Shown here: positions 60,109 to 64,000 of the stretch, in pieces
Position numbering within the stretch: the first letter of the stretch is position 1
Layout of the letters: every line of letters begins with the position of its first letter
From: Cellulomonas sp. 73-145
GTDB taxonomy: Bacteria; Actinomycetota; Actinomycetes; Actinomycetales; Cellulomonadaceae
Assembly (NCBI GenBank): GCA_001898185.1
Contig: MKTI01000013.1
Span: 434,001-498,000 of the forward strand
Direction of reading: 5' to 3'
DNA: 64,000 nt
Notes under the pieces: model-generated
The model's database searches: none
The model's input: only the letters and a program-made list of their open reading frames with translations
Told to the model about the DNA's origin: nothing
Translations under genes and position numbers: made by a program

Positions 60109-61125
60109 TCAGCGTGCGGTGACGCCTCCCACTGTTGCCGCCGGGGGTCGGCAGCGCAGCAGCTCCAGGTCGGCGGCACCCGACACCTCGACGGCGCCTG
60201 CCGAGTGCGGGACCAGCAGCGTCTGCCCTGGTCGCAGGGGCACGACGGAGCCGTCGTCCGCCCGCAGCGTGCCCTGACCGCCGACGACCACGACCACCGC
60301 GAACCCGGGCTCCCACGTGACCGGCCCACGGGACCGCTCGGCGCGGAAGAACTCCGCGGCAGCGGGCAGCAGCGGGCCCACGGTGGAGGTGTCGGCACCG
60401 CGCAGCGCCTCGACCTCATCCGCCGACCAGGCGCGCCGGTCGACGGCCGCGAGCGCCGTGCCGAACCCGAGCCCGAGGTGGCCGAGCGCGGCACCGTCGA
60501 TGCGGAAGCCGGCCCACTCCATGAGGATCGACAGGTCGGTCGGCTCCTGGAGCTCCACCACGAAGGCGCCCTCGCCGATCGCGTGCGGCAGGCCGGCCGG
60601 CACCAGCACGGCGTCACCGGCTCGCAGCCGCAGCGTGTGCATCGCACCGAGCATCGCGGCGGTGTCCTGGTGCTGCACCCAGCCGGCGAGCTCGTCCTCG
60701 GACACGTCCCGGGCGAACGCCAGGTGCACGTCGGCCGGCTCGAGGGCGATCCACGCCTCCGTCTTGCCGTGCGCGAGGCCCAGGTGCGCCGCGGCGAACT
60801 CCCGGTCGGGGTGCGCGTGCACCGGCAGCCGCTCCCCCGCGTCGAGCAGCTTGACGAGCAGGGCGGTGTCCGCGCCGAACCGCCGGACGTGGTCCTCGCC
60901 CAGCCACGCCACGGGGTCGGCGGCAACGACATCGCGCAGCAGCCACCCGTCGGGCAGACGGCTCAGCCCCAGGTCACGCTCGCCGAACAGCGGGGTGACC
61001 GAGCCGACCCAGTCCTCCGGCACGTGGTCGCCGTCGGCCGCGGCGCCCCGGAAGGCGCGGATACGGGCGCCCCCGGCGTAGAAGCGGTCCGCCGGCTGGT
61101 TCCCGGCGAGCTCCACCACGGTCAT
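60109..61125 (-). CDS. manA: Mannose-6-phosphate isomerase-like protein (class I)
   Basis: The 338-residue cupin protein has the metal-binding HAHPDREFAAAHLG, GKTEAWIALEP, and HAIGEGAFVVELQEPTDLS, typical of ManA (fructose-6-P/mannose-6-P). ATG 61125 has GGAGGAG 8 bp upstream and overlaps the DUF4432 stop by 4 bp (ATGA). It is the last gene of the operon. Its true substrate may differ, as the operon lacks other mannose genes. Confidence 0.85.
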   Translation of the reverse strand: MTVVELAGNQPADRFYAGGARIRAFRGAAADGDHVPEDWVGSVTPLFGERDLGLSRLPDGWLLRDVVAADPVAWLGEDHVRRFGADTALLVKLLDAGERLPVHAHPDREFAAAHLGLAHGKTEAWIALEPADVHLAFARDVSEDELAGWVQHQDTAAMLGAMHTLRLRAGDAVLVPAGLPHAIGEGAFVVELQEPTDLSILMEWAGFRIDGAALGHLGLGFGTALAAVDRRAWSADEVEALRGADTSTVGPLLPAAAEFFRAERSRGPVTWEPGFAVVVVVGGQGTLRADDGSVVPLRPGQTLLVPHSAGAVEVSGAADLELLRCRPPAATVGGVTAR

Positions 61126-62144
61126 CTGCCCTGCTCCTCCTGTCGAGGCTCGTCTCCCGGCGCCGGGCGCAGGCCCACGCTGACGCCCGTCTGCCACTCG
61201 GCGCCCGGTTCCAGCACGGGTGCGCCCGCCGCCCAGCCGTCCCGCTCCGGTCCGAACAGGGGTGCGTTGGACGGTTCGACGCCCAGCACCCACGCCCGTT
61301 CCGCCGGCCAGGCCCAGGTGTTCAGCCGGGGCAGCGTGGCGACGGGCCACTCGACCACCACCTCGACCCCGGCGCCCGTGCCGGTCAGCACCGCGCTGGC
61401 CCGCTCGCCGGTGGTGGTGGGCCCACGGTGCTCCGCGACCACCGGCTCCAGGCCCACGGCCGGGCTCGGCAGCTCGAGCGGGTGGCGGCCCGCCGGCAGC
61501 GGCTCGCGCGTGACGTGGTCGCGGTACGGCACGCGCAGGCGCGCACCCGGCCGTAGCAGCGGTGCGCCGAGGTTGACGTGGTACAGCAGCGGGACGCCGA
61601 CGGGCCGGTCGCCGACGTTGCGGACCACGTCGCGCACGTGCACCCACGGTGTCCCGGTCGGCACCACGACGTGGCGCTCGACGATGATGCGCGCACCGCC
61701 CAACGACGTGTGCGCCACGCTGCCGCTGACGTGCACCTCCAACGCCGAGGCCGTGCGCTCGCGCCACCACCGCACCTCGTAGGCGGACGTCAGGTGGTGG
61801 GTGCCGTGCTGACCGGACGCGCCCCGCGGCTCACCGATGTTGTCCGGCCCGCAGGTGGCCAGCAGCCCGCCGCGGAACCGCTCCTCCCAGCCCCACCCCG
61901 GGCCGGGGTCCACCGGGTTCGGCGACCGCCAGGCGACCGGCACGCCGCCCCACCACACGGGGCCGAGGTCCAGCCCTCGGTCCGGCAGCACGTCCACGGC
62001 CAGCCCACCGGCTGCCCGCACCACGAGCACCCGCTCACCACCGGCCCGCGTCACCTCGTCGACCGAGGCGACCGCGTCCGGCAGCGACACCATCCCGCTG
62101 TCGAGCAGCGCCGCCGCGTCAACCGGATCGGTCGGCCCGCTCAT
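61122..62144 (-). CDS. DUF4432/aldose-1-epimerase-like protein
   Basis: The 340-residue protein has the beta-sandwich pattern of the aldose-1-epimerase superfamily: VLPDRGLDLGPVWWGGVPVAW, HLTSAYEV, LYHVNLGAPLL, and RLNTWAWP. DUF4432 is the closest label. It would interconvert anomers of a sugar or sugar acid. ATG 62144 overlaps the upstream stop by 4 bp; its own stop overlaps the manA start by 4 bp. Confidence 0.75.
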   Translation of the reverse strand: MSGPTDPVDAAALLDSGMVSLPDAVASVDEVTRAGGERVLVVRAAGGLAVDVLPDRGLDLGPVWWGGVPVAWRSPNPVDPGPGWGWEERFRGGLLATCGPDNIGEPRGASGQHGTHHLTSAYEVRWWRERTASALEVHVSGSVAHTSLGGARIIVERHVVVPTGTPWVHVRDVVRNVGDRPVGVPLLYHVNLGAPLLRPGARLRVPYRDHVTREPLPAGRHPLELPSPAVGLEPVVAEHRGPTTTGERASAVLTGTGAGVEVVVEWPVATLPRLNTWAWPAERAWVLGVEPSNAPLFGPERDGWAAGAPVLEPGAEWQTGVSVGLRPAPGDEPRQEEQGR

Positions 62145-63325
62145 CCCCGCACCACCGCGGCGATCAGGCCGCCGACGAAGGTGTCGCCCAGCCCGATCGT
62201 CGTCGGCCGCGGCACGTCCAGGTCGAGCGCCGGGACGACGCAGACCTCGTCGCCCAGCAGCGCCTCGAGCTCCGCCGCGAACCGCGCGCCGGCGGCGTTG
62301 ACCGGCCCGGCGCCCACCACGTCGTAGTCGACGGCGGTGAAGTCGTCGCCCAGCGCGTACCGGGCGCCCGCCATCGTGACGCCGCCGCGCAACGCGTTCC
62401 GCCACTCGCGGCTGCGAGGCCCGTACGTCAGCGCCCAGCACCCGCTGTGCACCAGCAGCGTGCGGGCCGGCACCAGCTGGTGCAGCGCCCGCAGGTGACC
62501 CACCATCGCCGGTGCGTCGAGCAGGTCCACCTGCTGCCCGACGTACGCCTGCATCTCGTCCTCGTTCATCCCGTACAGGTCCACGGCGTCCAGCAGCCGC
62601 TCGCGGACCAGCGCGCTGAGCGCCGGCACGTGGAAGCCGGCGTCCTCGTAGACCACCAGCGCGCCGGCCGGCAGCCGCCGCATGTGGCGGCGCAGGTCGT
62701 CCAGCCGCTCGGCGAGCATGTCCGCGTCGCGGATGGTGTTGAACCCCGAGACGAGGAACACGTCGGCCTCGGCCAGCACGGCGCCCAGCTGCTCGCTGAG
62801 CAGCAGCTCAGCGTTCGGCGGGTCGTTGGTGTAGATCAGCCGGTTGGGCCGCGGCGCCCGCAGCAGGTCCGGTCCCAGCTTCACGGTGGCACCGGCGGGG
62901 TACTGCACGATCAGGTGCGGGTCCGTCGAGTCCCGCTCGGCGCTGCACACGTAGGCCACGTCCGCCGGCAGCAGCCGCCGCACGTGGTCGTCGATGCTGA
63001 CCAGGTGCACCGTGCTCGGCAGGTCGAGCTTCGCCATCGCGATCGCCGCCCGCACGCACGTGCCGCCCAGGGTGATCCGGGTGTCGAACCGGGCGGCGAA
63101 CCGCTCGACGACGGCGGAGGAGGCGACGTACCGCTCTCCCCCACCGCCGTCGCGCAGGAACGCGAGGACCGTCCGCACCAGGTCGCGCTCCGAGTCGATC
63201 GGCAGCAGCCGGTCGAGCTCGTCAGCCGCGATCCCGTACGCCTCGGCGAGCGCCTGCACGGTCGGGTCGTCCCACGTGACCTCGTAGTCGACCGTGCCGC
63301 CGAGGCCCAGAACCGCGTTCTTCAT
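62141..63325 (-). CDS. ADP-dependent glucokinase/phosphofructokinase-like protein
   Basis: The 394-residue protein has a ribokinase-like fold with a C-terminal GLGDTFVGGL (GxGD) motif with the catalytic Asp, and an early LGGTCVRAAIAMAKL segment. The layout is that of the ADP-dependent phosphofructokinase/glucokinase family, more usual in archaea, although the ADP or ATP use cannot be read from sequence by eye. It would phosphorylate a sugar or sugar phosphate for the downstream aldolase. ATG 63325 is the chosen start. The gene is coupled with the DUF4432 gene by a 4-bp overlap. Confidence 0.72.
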   Translation of the reverse strand: MKNAVLGLGGTVDYEVTWDDPTVQALAEAYGIAADELDRLLPIDSERDLVRTVLAFLRDGGGGERYVASSAVVERFAARFDTRITLGGTCVRAAIAMAKLDLPSTVHLVSIDDHVRRLLPADVAYVCSAERDSTDPHLIVQYPAGATVKLGPDLLRAPRPNRLIYTNDPPNAELLLSEQLGAVLAEADVFLVSGFNTIRDADMLAERLDDLRRHMRRLPAGALVVYEDAGFHVPALSALVRERLLDAVDLYGMNEDEMQAYVGQQVDLLDAPAMVGHLRALHQLVPARTLLVHSGCWALTYGPRSREWRNALRGGVTMAGARYALGDDFTAVDYDVVGAGPVNAAGARFAAELEALLGDEVCVVPALDLDVPRPTTIGLGDTFVGGLIAAVVRG

Positions 63326-63339
63326 GGCTCAGTACAACC

Positions 63340-64000
63340 TCAGAACAGCAGAGCCTTGCCGGCGGCGTCGAACAGGTCGATCTTCTCCGCCGCGGTGACC
63401 TTCATCGCCGCGATGCTCGGCGGCTGGATCGTGTTGGGCTCGCGCACCGTCGGGTCGGCCAGCACCTCGCGCATCCTGCGGTGGTAGCTCGCCTTGATGT
63501 CGCTGGAGATGTTGATCTTGTTGATGCCGAGCTTCACGGCCTGCGCGATCTCGTCGTCGGGGTTGTTCGACCCGCCGTGCAGCACCAGCGGGACGCCCAC
63601 CTTGGCCTTGATCGCCTGCAGCAGGTCGAGCTTGAGCGCGGGCTTCATCCAGTCCGGGTACAGGCCGTGGCACGTGCCGATCGCGATGGCCAGGCTGTCC
63701 ACGCCGGTCGCCTCGACGAACGCGACCGCGTCGTCCGGGTCGGTGTAGATGATCGTGTCCGAGCCGTCCTCGGCCTCGGCGTCCATCTTGCCGATGGTGC
63801 CCAGCTCGCCCTCGACGGACAGCCCGACGGCGTGCGCCGCCTCGACCACCTTGCGGGTGATCGCGACGTTCTCGTCGAACGGCAGGGCGGAGGCGTCGAT
63901 CATCGTCGAGGTGAAGCCCGCCTGGATGCCGGTGAGCACCTGCTCGTAGGTGGCGCCGTGGTCGAGGTGGATCGCGACCGGGATGTGCGTGCGGTGCGCC
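63340..64000 (-). CDS. Class II aldolase, C-terminal part (fructose-bisphosphate/tagatose type)
   Basis: The gene starts outside the window; the frame is open from the right edge to the stop at 63340. HLDHGAT (zinc ligands), FTSTMIDASALPFDENV, SLAIAIGTCHG, VLHGGSNN and NKINISSD are the family motifs. Zn-dependent class II aldolases of the GatY/KbaY/Fba group cleave ketose 1-phosphates or bisphosphates into dihydroxyacetone phosphate and an aldehyde. It is the first visible gene of a minus-strand operon with a kinase-like, an epimerase-like and an isomerase-like gene. A 14-bp gap separates it from the kinase. Confidence 0.85.
   Translation of the reverse strand, partial: AHRTHIPVAIHLDHGATYEQVLTGIQAGFTSTMIDASALPFDENVAITRKVVEAAHAVGLSVEGELGTIGKMDAEAEDGSDTIIYTDPDDAVAFVEATGVDSLAIAIGTCHGLYPDWMKPALKLDLLQAIKAKVGVPLVLHGGSNNPDDEIAQAVKLGINKINISSDIKASYHRRMREVLADPTVREPNTIQPPSIAAMKVTAAEKIDLFDAAGKALLF

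Noticed and set aside
1-64000. CRISPR array, insertion sequence, transposase, integrase or phage genes
   Set aside because: I saw no regular repeat-spacer array and no protein with the motifs of these classes. The accessory block has no mobility gene in view.

Overview
The window is a 64 kb stretch of a very GC-rich genome with the codon usage, GTG starts and tightly overlapping (ATGA/GTGA) operons of a high-GC actinobacterium. A secreted family-6 cellulase flanked by CebR/CelR-type boxes, a HelR-type RNA polymerase recycling ATPase and a dense set of glycan-use genes suggest a Cellulomonas-like soil or gut actinomycete. The genus is an inference.

Layout. 1-4.3 kb: end of a DHA2-type MFS exporter, a PEP-mutase/isocitrate-lyase-like enzyme, a small membrane protein and a SNF2-family helicase. 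4.6-14.5 kb (minus strand): a myo-inositol catabolic locus (iolC, a Cgl0159-type aldolase, iolB, iolD, mmsA/iolA, iolE-like, iolG) ending in a GH29 alpha-L-fucosidase. A GntR regulator (14.8 kb) and a plus-strand transaldolase/SIS-isomerase pair lie next to it. Three promoters here share one architecture: a TGTCCGGACA-like palindrome 5 bp upstream of a TTGAC(A/G) -35 box. 18-22.7 kb: unsaturated-uronate use (kduI, kduD, a fumarylacetoacetase-like hydrolase, GH105) with a divergent IclR regulator. 22.8-33.3 kb: GH38 alpha-mannosidase, ROK regulator, N-acetylglucosamine-kinase-like gene, an ABC sugar importer without its ATPase, and a heparinase-II/III-like protein.

33.4-38.4 kb: a RibD/DHFR-like reductase, a c-di-GMP-I riboswitch that precedes a STAS-like protein and a GGDEF diguanylate cyclase, an SDR/XRE divergent pair, and a truncated copy of the reductase. 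38.4-44.3 kb: a lower-GC accessory block next to tRNA-Arg(CCU), with a 1204-residue protein that looks like the PIN-TPR-GreABC conflict family and a DUF262 + HEPN RNase pair. It resembles a small defence island and has no integrase.

44.7-58.5 kb: YaaA, an AKR/TetR divergent pair, helR preceded by a rifamycin-associated element, two unknown genes, an MFS/SDR/HxlR cluster, a CPA1 antiporter, a FIST-like (DUF6976-like) pair, and an ArsR-like regulator/MFS operon behind an 18-bp-arm inverted repeat. 58.6-64 kb: the GH6 cellulase, then a minus-strand operon (class II aldolase, ADP-dependent-kinase-like protein, DUF4432 epimerase, mannose-6-phosphate-isomerase-like protein) that runs off the right edge.

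The main themes are local, regulator-specific control of glycan and polyol catabolism, and one compact accessory/defence block. The points I find least ordinary are the riboswitch-controlled cyclase operon, the PIN-TPR + DUF262/HEPN island, and the extension of the iol operator to a transaldolase/isomerase operon.
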